Assembly: GCF_905475465.1 (NCBI RefSeq)
Contig: NC_062248.1
Location: 434,001 to 498,000 of the forward strand
Direction of reading: 5' to 3'
Origin: Pieris napi
Taxonomy: Eukaryota; Arthropoda; Insecta; Lepidoptera; Pieridae
Length of the DNA stretch: 64,000 nt
Shown: positions 54,900 through 64,000 of the stretch, in pieces
Numbering within the stretch: the first letter of the stretch is position 1
Layout of the letters: the number at the start of each line of letters is the position of its first letter
Notes under the pieces: generated by a model
The model's database searches: none
What the model was told of the DNA's origin: nothing
Seen by the model: only the letters and a program-made list of their open reading frames with translations
Program-made: the position numbers and the translations under genes

Positions 54900-56980
54900 A
54901 AAATGAATCATGTAGTGATATATATTATACACAAAGCTGTTTGACTTAAAAATAAGGGGTAATTTTAAGCACTTGCCGAAGACTATATATAATGTTATTT
55001 AAATCTCATAAATATTTAAGTTATGTTAGCTTATGACTAAATATCACCGTAAATAAATGTCAATTATAATGCATTCATAAAATGTTTTAATTTTAACTGC
55101 TTCCTTTTTTCCTTCTAGAATATAGAGCAATGTTTAGTATTATATTTGCCTTTAAAATTTTACAGGCGTATTTTTTTTACTTAATATTGTGTTTCTCTTA
55201 CATATTGTGTAGTCACTTCTTTGTGTTTCTTAGTCACTTTGTTATGTTAACATTTTCAAATTAAGTAATTCATATTCAATCGACGGTCATAATTTCTATA
55301 TAAACAGCTCCTTACTAGATGATCAAAGGTCCAGGTATATTTTAACCCTTACAATTTTTCTTCGACTAAAAGATAAAATCATAAATATTGTTAAAGAAAT
55401 GTTATCTATTAATATTACGTAAATTACTTACCACATAATTTCACTTTATGTTTCAAATTACGCTCATCAATTCAATTGGTTTTTCTAGAAGACAATTTTT
55501 ATAACAATAAACTTACGTTAATAGTAAATCAAAGACAGTGTCCGTTATGTAAGAATCGTGTATATTTTTGCAAATTACTACGACTCAACAAATTGATTTT
55601 GACAAACAAGACGATTCATATAAAATACAAAAAATTATCTACCTACTGGATGACAAATCCCGACGGGAATATTTTGCAACTTATTTTATTAGGACTTTTA
55701 ATTATTGGCGCTTAAATCAAAAATTATCGGAATAGCCCCCATTTCTTGTAACACAACTTGTCCATAATCCAATTCATTTTCAAACTTGCTTCACCCACCA
55801 CAGTGATTGGGCGATTACGTGTCTTCGGCGAATCGCTCTGTGGTTTTCACAAGTTATCATTGAATTTTATAGAATCACCCTACCCTACTCATGTGACATA
55901 CATAAATTGTAAATAAATTGTATGTGCAGAAAGACATAATTTAACATTAGACTAATTTAAGACTGGATATTTTAAGATATTTTAACTTAAGAAAAAGATA
56001 CTTAACATAAGAAAGTGACACTCTTTTTTATGTACTATTTTGTGTCACTTACAACTAAGCACTTAGGGCTAACGTGCACTCACACAAATTCACTAGTTCG
56101 AATGGTCTTGTTCTATCTTCTTACTAGGCCAAGAAGTTAAATACACAACAGTAGACGTCAAATTTTAAACCCTTGGAAGTCGTTTAAACTGTGAGTAGTT
56201 TGTAGTAACATGATTTATCAGACAAGAAAAACTCCTGCGAAATATATTGTAGCAATAGCTTTGCAGTATGTAGTTTGACTTAAAATTACTAGGCGTTACA
56301 TTATTTCACTACATGGTACAATAAAATATTTTGTAGTAGTTAACAATAACACTTATTACTAGTACTTAGTACTAATATAAGAAATAAAAATATAAGTCAC
56401 ATTGCAATAATAAATTATGTCCTTATGAAAATATCTAGCTTATTCAATTGAATACTAAACAAAATTTACATTATTCAAGATCTCACATATATTTTGAGCG
56501 TAATTATAGGCTGTCATACCTAAATCAGACAAAATAATTACGGTTACTAAAAATAAATGTCAATGTATATAGTAAAGTATAGTTGAATTTAAATTATGTT
56601 TTATTATTTAAATCATGAATCTTTTTTATAAAATTATATTTTTTCTAAGAAGTCATGTTGTGTGGAAAAAAACGACGACGTTTAATTCGGTGTAATCATT
56701 GATTTAATTTTCATCAATAAGATGTTTAGTATCGGAACAAAACTGGGGCCACTTGTATGTATAAATAGTAAATTAAAACATATAATAATGCGTTAATAAA
56801 TCAGATGTAGTTTTTTTTAATAGGGAGCTTAAAGCGGCTTAAGGCAGGTCACCACATCATCACACAGATACCGCTATAGCGAAATCTACATTCTATCGCA
56901 AAATCACTGCGATATCGTGATATATTGAATATCACTATATCGCAGTGATATTCAATATATCACGTTATACATAGTTATTA
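54900..56980. other. Intergenic, AT-rich, one perfect hairpin
   Basis: I see no gene. The small frame at 55476-55715 has a CPLC pair but no further zinc-finger pattern, and its codon use looks random. The hairpin is listed separately. Confidence 0.5.
56916..56964. repeat. Perfect inverted repeat, 21-bp arms, 7-base loop
   Basis: Left arm 56916-56936 (CGTGATATATTGAATATCACT) and right arm 56944-56964 are exact reverse complements around ATATCGC. The bases just before (CACTGCGATAT, 56905-56915) are also an exact reverse complement of 56937-56947, so two alternative stems share the loop region. Confidence 0.9.
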
Positions 56981-56983
56981 TGA

Positions 56984-57243
56984 GCAGTGTAGGCCTAGTG
57001 GCTTCAGCTTGCTACCCACATGCCCTGAGTCCATAGGTTCGGTCCCTGGCTTTTAACATTCCCTCGAATGGCGAAGGAAAACATCGTGGCAAAACCGGCT
57101 TGCCTTAGACCCAAACAGTCGACGGTATGTCAGGCACAGGAGGCTGATACTTGCCTTTTAGATTGACAAATGATCATGAATCAGATACAGAAATCTGAGG
57201 CCCTGACCTAAAAATGTTGTAGCGTCACTGATTTTTTTTTATT
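56984..57243 (+). repeat. tRNA-derived SINE (family A)
   Basis: GCAGTGTAGGCCTAGTGGCT, GGTTCGGTCCCTGGC, GGCGAAGGAAAACATCGTGG, GTCAGGCACAGGAGGCTGAT, ATGTTGTAGCGTCACTGATT, then a T run. It is shorter than the copy at 53128 in the first half. Confidence 0.82.
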
Positions 57244-57249
57244 ATATAC

Positions 57250-58320
57250 TCGTCTAGCTCCATATATTTCAACCGCAAAGGATTATAACTACTTCTCTAC
57301 TTTCTTTCTCCACACCTCCAAGCATGTATACTATAGAGATCAGAAAGCACACCAGGGCGTTGCCGGAAATTATAAAGCAGTTTAATTGGGATTATCTATT
57401 CTTGAAATACATCAAAGAAAAGTGAAAATTTTTCCTCAGACTAAATAGAAAACAACTCCTCTCATTACTTTTCTTACTTACAGTTATATTTTAAACAAGT
57501 TTCCTTAGAAAAACCTAAGTTTTTCATAGTGTAAACATTAATTTACAATAAAAATAATTTTACGATAATACTATGTATGCTTAAGAATCTTTTGATTACG
57601 TTAAATAAAATATGAAAAATAATTTCCGTCATCTATTTGACCTTGCTTCCGGAAAGGTCACCGGTGCTGACCTTTTAGTAACAAAATTCTTGACTCTCAA
57701 TGTTTAGCTTCTTGAGACCACACGACATCTTCATTGGGTGCTTATTCTAAAACCATTCTATATTACTAATACTCAATATATAATATATTATACGTCATCC
57801 TACTTAGTGAAGAGTGTATTTTTAATACAGACAATATTTATTATCGGATAACCTATTATCTGTCTGGTCCTTTAAAGGTTTTAAAAAATGTAAATTAATA
57901 AATAAAGTAATTAGATAACATTAGGTAATTTGTCAAAATTAATATACCTACATTAAAAACCACAAGCTTCAAAAATGCAAGGAACGAAGGAGGTATCAAA
58001 TAGCCACTTCTTCCTTGTGTATTTATCTTTCCGTGTAATTGTTCAGCTTATTTATAGGTGAGCTAGTCTCCCAACTATTCTACCAATATAGGTGACGCTG
58101 CCGCTTGCGTCGAGGCTCGGAAACACTCCTGTTTTCAGCGTGCTACGTTCTGCATTTGCCACCGATGGGCATTGCAGAAAAAGGAATAAAAAGGCTTGCC
58201 TTGCAAAACTACATTAACGATAGAGTCGACAACAGCATCAGCTTTATTCGGCGAAAAAATATCGGCCTATATCGGCAGGAAGCAAAAAACGAAAGCATTC
58301 CGTCCCAATAGAGTTGCTAA
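57250..58320. other. Intergenic, no gene seen
   Basis: AT-rich until about 58080. The interval 58095-58310 is less AT-rich with one 68-codon frame, but no motif or splice context supports a gene. It may be repeat-derived. Confidence 0.4.
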
Positions 58321-58324
58321 TGGA

Positions 58325-58572
58325 GGACAAATCTTTGTTTTTAATTTAGTTTATTATTATTAATTACTTAAGATATGAGGAACATGGTGTAATGGTTGCA
58401 GCTCTTCACAAACGCTGTGTAAAATTAAAAACTTCTTCCTTTCCGTTCTACCCCCTTGATTTGAGAACTGGCAGTAAATGTAAAATTTAAAGCATTTCAT
58501 ATATATTTCTTTTTTGACGTTCATAAGCGTACATTGTGTTACCTATGAATAAATGATTTTGAATTTTGAATC
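58325..58572 (+). repeat. LINE 3'-tail repeat, copy with internal loss
   Basis: AATCTTTGTTTTTAATTTAG, GGAACATGGTGTAATGGTTG, GAGAACTGGCAGTAAATGT and a final AATAAATGATTTTGAATTTT, as at 1516-1805. The GGCGATTAAAAAGAG block is deleted. Confidence 0.7.
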
Positions 58573-58574
58573 TG

Positions 58575-59300
58575 CTAACCTATATTGCAATACGCGGTGA
58601 CAGCCCGCAAAGCGAGTCCGATCAAGGCGCGTAGGAAAGATGGGCGCCTTGAATCTCACTCACCGCACGAAACGCGAGTACAATAATATTATTAAATATT
58701 ATAAAGGATAAACCTATTGCATCACTCCACAAGAGTTTTCTGTTCGACTCTCAATCCTGAGATCGTGCATTACTGCATGATGTCTCTCTGATCAGTAGTT
58801 TAACCCTATTCATAAAAAGTGAATGTGTGTGTTTCTTTACACATCATTATCACACGGTTTGAGAATAAGCTCACCTGAGTACTCTCTTGTAACCTCTATC
58901 AAACAAACCTAAATAATTCGATTATTAATGTTAAACGTTTTTTCAAGGAACTGTTATGTTACTCAATATTACGTATCAGAATTAATTAATAATAAAATTC
59001 CTACTTAGTTAATTTAACAGTTTATGGCTTACATTAAACGACTTTTGGAGTTCATACGAGAGTTTAAATATGTACTATTTCTAAATGTTTTAATATTTAT
59101 ATCAGTCAAAATGGAACATATATTTACTTGTCTTATTCTGTTCTTGTAGATATATCAATGTTATTATGGGAGGTAAAGGCAATTCTAGTATGAAGCAGAC
59201 ATATTTCTTTTTCTAGTATTATTAAAAAAGCCTTAATTAATTAAATAATAATTATATACAATACTAGATGTATTGTGTACAATTATTATCTCTATACTTT
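58575..59300. other. Intergenic, no gene seen
   Basis: A GC-richer patch at 58590-58680 (CGCGGTGACAGCCCGC, GGGCGCCTTGAATCTCACTC) has no frame or repeat partner in this window. The rest is AT-rich. Confidence 0.4.
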
Positions 59301-59302
59301 TT

Positions 59303-59612
59303 AAGGTACAGGCAGGAGGCTCAACTGATGTTAAGTCATACACCACCCATGGACGCTTTCAACGCTAGAGGGCTCGCGAGTGCTTTGCCGGCCTTTTAAG
59401 AATTGGTACGCTCTTTTCATGGACCCTAAGTCCCAATTGGTTCGATATACTTAAGTGGGCAACTGGTTCCACATAGTGGTGCGCGGAAGAAACTGCCTTA
59501 AAAACGCGAAGTAAATGCGGTAGAAGATGCAGAGTGACCCCACATCTCTACGCAACGCCAAGGGATCTAGGTGCTCGGCTCTGAATACGGTCAAGAGGAA
59601 GGAGCTGGTACT
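59303..59612 (+). repeat. Dispersed repeat (GATGTTAAGTGAT family), long copy
   Basis: AGGCAGGAGGCTCAACTGAT, CACCCATGGACGC, AGTGCTTTGCCGGCCTTTTA, AAGAATTGGTACGCTCTTTT and downstream GTGGTGCGCGGAAGAAACTG, which is the fullest copy of the repeat at 2405-2545. Confidence 0.6.
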
Positions 59613-60053
59613 AGGGAACTCCCACTCAGAAGTGAAAACAGTACTCTGTTATATTGATCTGTCAGTGAACGCTGATAGACTGATTATCAACTCACAGTGA
59701 AAGCAATGTTTCTGTCCCATTATGCAACGACAGGTTGTAAGGATGTTTCAATCTTTAATATATTACTTGTGTCTTTTTCGTACAAAACGGGTTTTTTCTA
59801 TGATTTTTCGCAATCAAAATACCAACAAGTAGCTATAAAACTGTATGTATTTATTATAATAGATTGTCTGAGTATGGCAAATCGTTTTTATGATATTAAT
59901 AGGAGCCATAAATGGCGATGCATGCCAAATATGGTGTCGATGAGATTAGTTTAAGCAAAAACAACAGCAGCTTTTCAAATCTTTATTTATTTATTTAATC
60001 AGACCATCATAAGTTCATATGGTTATTATTGTGTAAAAATATTGTCCTAAATA

Positions 60054-60440
60054 TTATATTAGTTTTAAAGTATAATTTGTATTTAATATTTTCTTAAAGT
60101 AATAATAAAAATTATTAAAATGAAAATTTAAAAAAAAATTTAAAAAGTTTGGTCCCTGTGGCAGTGTACTTTTAATGTTGGCAGCATTTCCTTGCTGTAT
60201 TACGATACTTATTCGTTGAGCAAGGAAAACACCAGCTCTGGAGACACCGGTGCTGTCTACCAGGCGCAACTTAAATCTTTAATAAGCGCCTGTGCACTTG
60301 AACTCCACGGCCCAAGAGTCTCTACTCCAAAGGGAAAAAATCGAAGTTACAGGAAAGACTCTTATATTTGTGCCGTTTATTATTTTCGGCCTCCTCTGTG
60401 GCCGCCCCAGACTCTTTTTTTATTCCTTAAAATTTTTAAT
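60054..60440 (-). repeat. Possible retroelement remnant
   Basis: The minus strand reads LVDSTGVSRAGVFLAQRISI then VIQQGNAANIKSTLPQG in one open frame. I have the impression of having seen this kind of segment in lepidopteran repeat-derived proteins, but there is no RT, integrase or transposase motif, so the class is unproven. Confidence 0.3.
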
Positions 60441-60462
60441 ACAGATAATTATTATTGCTGAC

Positions 60463-60625
60463 TGAGCTGGCTTGGTCTAGTCATGGTTGAGCATCAATAG
60501 TTTTTCTATGTGCGCAATTAATACGCTAGGCGAAGGAATATATCGTGAGGAAACTGGCATGTCTTAGACCCAACAATCGACGGCAAAAATACATATAGGG
60601 TTGTAGCACAACTAAAAGATATTAT
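60463..60625 (+). repeat. tRNA-derived SINE (family A), degenerate
   Basis: CTTGGTCTAGTCATGG, GGCGAAGGAATATATCGTGA, GTCTTAGACCCAACAATCGA and GGGTTGTAGCACAAC follow the SINE order, with deletions. The B box is lost. Confidence 0.55.
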
Positions 60626-60828
60626 AATATCCCATTTCCAACGATATATTCAGCAGACACATTAGTATCTCGTGTGTTTTGTGAGTCTAAGCAATGTTAT
60701 CGTATCTTCTTTCAATTCTCGGCGAAACAAGGTTACACGTGCCGACCCACGGTAGCGGTAAAGTTATAAAATAAAAGTGTTCTCAAAGTTAATTGTGTGA
60801 TAATTAATAATAACTTATTTATATAATA

Positions 60829-60867
60829 CTAAATATGGATATAATAACATATTATATCCATGTTTAG
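60829..60867. repeat. Inverted repeat, 18-bp arms with one mismatch
   Basis: CTAAATATGGATATAATA at 60829-60846 pairs with 60850-60867 around ACA, with one mismatched position. Confidence 0.8.
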
Positions 60868-61339
60868 TTTTAGTTACTTAATAACAACGCTCTTCTTTCT
60901 CGCTCTAGATCAGCGCCATCAAAAAAATCCTCTGCAACCCAATATAATTTATATTATTTATATTATTGACGAATATGCCTGAACAACCCACATCTTTATT
61001 CCCAAGGAGCTTAGGACAAAGAGACTGAGATGATAACCCACCTTGTTTTACTCCCACACTCACTCAACTGAACTCTTCTCAACATTTCTCCATCTTACAC
61101 AATTCACTTATTTAGAGTACCATGAAGAACTATAATTGACTTCAACTAATTGCATTGCTGACTGCACCAAAAGTCAGATCATCCAAGAGTTGTAATGCTA
61201 CAACTAATTCAGATTAGAAACTATATTTTATGTAATTATAGTTTCAGTTAAAAATTAGTAACTAAAGTATGTATGTTCTTCCGTTTGTGATTATATATTC
61301 TCATCATACGGAAGTCGAATATGCGTGGCTGTAGCTTCC

Positions 61340-61500
61340 CAACGAACAGAAATCCTCGGAGCAGTGAGGCCGCTCCGTGAAGCCTGCAATGTGCCCAGGA
61401 AACTTCTGGAAGGATCTAGGCTGACTTAGTTAGCCAGGACTTTACGCACCAAATAAACGTCTAAGTGTGGAAATAGAGTCCACACTACTACTACTACTAC
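61340..61500 (+). mobile_element. LINE 3'-end fragment with (ACT)n tail
   Basis: AGAAATCCTCGGAGCAGTGA, GAAGCCTGCAATGTGCCCAG, TAGTTAGCCAGGACTTTACG and GAGTCCACACTACTACTACT match 6000-6245 in the opposite orientation. The trinucleotide run at 61484-61500 may be the end of the element. Confidence 0.65.
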
Positions 61501-61509
61501 GGGAGTCAA

Positions 61510-63250
61510 ATCTGGCTCGACTGTATTTGGGGGTAACTTGTTCAAATTATTGTGGTACAAATAATTGGCATTTCAAACTGCAGATTAGGCAATACAGTTT
61601 GATTCTTTAACATCAACAAGTCTTGAACTACACTTCGGGGTCAACGTTGAAATGAAACGGACATCGAAACAGAATATCTGAATTGTTCATAAATATCGCT
61701 TCACAATGGAGGTTAAGGTTTTATTTACTTTATAAATAAACAAATATCAGCCTTTAAAGCTGGCCACTTTTTACTTGGTATATTGGAAAACGTAGTAATA
61801 AACACGGTAATATATTTTGTGTACGCTCAGTAATAAACCCGCTTATAAAAGTATACTAAGGAGACTTATGTTAAGCAAGCAGCAACACTGGGTAACCCAA
61901 CAATTGCTCTTTGGCCGAATTTGAGACCTATCTAAGTGAACTGGATAGTCTGGTAGACTCATGTCGAGACATTTAGCCGTCCCTGGAGGATTAAACGCAA
62001 AGTCAGTGGCATGGGGGTCCTTAGTGTCCCAGACGCTAGTGCGGGATCTCTGGGGATCCACGTCGCCGTTCCATCGTGCTGTGTAATCCTGGACGCAGAC
62101 GCTTTAGCGGGAGAACAGGGGTTCATGCATCCTAAAGAAGGGATGCTGATGCATTCTTGCAAGCATTGCACCCAACTTGCCCCAGCTCTATAAACCAGGG
62201 CTATACCTACTAATAAAAAAACCTTAAATCCTAACCTACCATCACAATTCCATGACCTCCTATTTTTATAGCGATTTAAGTGAAAGAATCTTGTAAAGTT
62301 GAAATTTTTTAACAGTTTGACATATGCGACACAGCCTTCGTAACTAAATAATTAATTTAGCATACGCACCTTAATTAATTATTTTACGACACTCCGTTCA
62401 CCAATTAGCATAGACCAAGGAAACAAAAAACTTATATTTAAAATACTATTTACTACGTCGCATCACCATTTATATTCAAGATCATTTAAAATTAAACAAA
62501 ACATGTCTAAGACACAAATTAATAGAAATAGCTTAATAAAGAATATTTTTATTCTTGCTTTAAACGCGAATTGATAACTCGTGGTTTTGCGTATTAATTC
62601 AGCAATCGTGGTTAGATTTGCATTTTTAATTAAAGTAGAAAAGTTTTATTTCAATTCAATATCTTATAAAACTCTATTTCCAACTTTCCATTGTACTCTG
62701 TACTCCCGCATAATATAAAAAAATTATACCCTTAATACAATACGATTTATATCAGCTGAGAAAGCACCGAAAGAGGTGATGTAGAACTTTGTACTAAAAA
62801 GCTTATAAGCTCTACAACATTATTTATGTAGAAAATTGTAACAAAAGAGCATGAAAGTAATTTTTCATGAAAATTTTCAATACAATTTTCATGATTTCAG
62901 TAAAATACGGTTACAAATAGAAGATATTGGGCTATTAAATATTTAAAAAAAATATTTTGATTCTAGGCGGCATTTATGTATTATGTTAAATAAAATATTT
63001 GTAAAAAAACATTTGACCTGTAGGTATAATTATATGTTATATATGTACATATAACAAACATCAATGATCAAGACTTAATGTATTATGGTCAGAGGCAAGA
63101 ATTTTGAGCATTTATTGTAAAATGTTTTGTTTTATTAAAACAATTATTTCACAATCGTTGTTTTGTTTTTTCGTCCTAGAAAGAAATTAGCGCCACTCAT
63201 GACCATGTGTAATTCCTTTTCAGAATCCCTATTTAATGCGCCAAAACATG
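61510..63250. other. Intergenic; unassigned GC-richer patch at 61900-62195
   Basis: The patch has overlapping short frames on both strands (for example one reading CMNPCSPAKASASRI on the minus strand). None has a recognisable domain, splice context or partner elsewhere in the window. The rest is AT-rich with no gene seen. Confidence 0.4.
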
Positions 63251-63255
63251 TTATA

Positions 63256-63638
63256 TATACAGGGTCACATTTCGGTAGAGTATTTTTTGTTCACAGTGGG
63301 GTCCGAAGTAAACAAAAAGTTATGATTTGAGAAAATTTTATATCGTAGGTATGACTTAATATTATCGTCAATACACCCATTATACAACCATAAATAGTAT
63401 GTCTAACGCAATATCTCATCAGTACCAATTTAGTGGATATTATGAAAAAGATACAGAATGTCGATTTTTTCGAATTTTAATAAGAATTAGTAAAAAAAGT
63501 CTTTTAAAAACGCAAAATAAATTATAACTCTACAGGGGTTGCGCTTAAGGACCTCCCGTAAAATATTTTTTTGCAGCTGATGACCCCATCTATCACCTAG
63601 TTTGCGTTTGATCCACGGCTTTTTGGCCACCCTGTATA
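63256..63638. mobile_element. Candidate MITE with TATACAGGGT ends
   Basis: TATACAGGGTCAC at 63256 is mirrored by GGCCACCCTGTATA ending at 63638. The ends are short inverted repeats bordered by TA, as in Tc1/mariner-type elements. The interior (383 bp in all) has no open frame. The arms are only about 10 bp, so chance cannot be ruled out. Confidence 0.5.
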
Positions 63639-63639
63639 G

Positions 63640-64000
63640 ACATGACACTTCAAACGCATATTAAAACATAATGTATAGTTCTTTCTAATCATATCTGGAG
63701 GTTATTATAAATTTTAAAACATCATTAGAATAATCTGAGAACGCATAAAATGTGTTATGAAGGCCTCAGATAACATATTATATTATAGTTGCGACATCGT
63801 CATTAGTTTTTACATTCATATAAATTGATGACAGTTAACTAGAATTCGTATATGTTTACGAGTTAATAATATGAGATAATATTTTTTAACCAAGAAGTTT
63901 TAAATAAGAAGTATAGAAGCCGGAAAGTAATAAACCTAATATAAAATTTGATTTTGGAGTAGAGACTCTTGAGCCGTGGGGTTCACGTGCACAGGCGCTA
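63640..64000. other. Intergenic, no gene seen
   Basis: AT-rich to the window end. No feature is supported. Confidence 0.4.

Noticed and set aside
55476..55715. 79-codon frame with a CPLC pair, zinc-finger-like
   Set aside because: There are no second Cys/His pair, promoter, splice sites or sensible codon use; random AT-rich sequence is likelier.
61843..62193. Overlapping frames on both strands in a GC-richer patch
   Set aside because: No motif, no splice context and no second copy in the window; kept only as an unassigned patch.
1..64000. CRISPR arrays, operons, ribosome binding sites
   Set aside because: The window is a eukaryotic (insect) nuclear sequence with spliced genes; no direct-repeat/spacer array is present.

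Overview
This window looks like nuclear DNA of a lepidopteran (moth or butterfly). It is AT-rich and has GT-AG introns. It carries tRNA-derived SINEs, CR1/Jockey-like LINE tails, Helitron ends of the CTAG|T type and mariner relics, all of kinds common in Lepidoptera, plus a tandem array of insect CYP3-clan-type cytochromes P450. There are no prokaryotic features. Species cannot be named from the sequence alone.

Layout. About 3.35-14.6 kb (+) holds an eight-exon gene for a Spätzle/neurotrophin-family ligand. It has a signal peptide, a long prodomain, a seven-cysteine knot and a disordered C-terminal tail of about 314 residues, and best matches Neurotrophin 1 (Spätzle 2). Converging on it from the minus strand, 15.35-19.67 kb, is an intronless gene for a 1439-residue secreted, acidic, disordered protein that I do not recognise. 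About 20-27 kb is intergenic and repeat-rich (two Helitrons, SINE fragments, one long perfect hairpin). At 27.1-28.4 kb there is a nearly complete mariner-type transposon whose transposase is broken by one extra T. At 29.36-29.81 kb a very GC-rich inverted-repeat element lies just upstream of the TATA box of a small three-exon gene (29.88-32.52 kb) for a 73-residue secreted protein.

From 32.7 to 49.8 kb, five P450 loci stand head to tail on the minus strand, each from one uninterrupted exon: four intact (about 499 residues) and one pseudogene (42.9-44.4 kb). The pseudogene and the distal gene (48.3-49.8 kb) are the two halves of a recent segmental duplication with its flanks. The dead copy has an internal stop, a 7-base deletion, a decayed TATA-like box and a LINE insertion that itself contains a 225-bp Helitron. 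All five copies read AGVEPT in helix I where most P450s have a threonine directly after the acid.

From 50.8 to 64 kb there is one small two-exon gene (53.87-54.59 kb) for a Gly/Tyr-rich secreted, probably cuticular, protein with a clear TATA/initiator promoter. The rest is repeats and unannotated intergenic DNA. The genes are not an operon. The only obvious functional group is the P450 array, presumably microsomal monooxygenases of diet or xenobiotic metabolism (inference).
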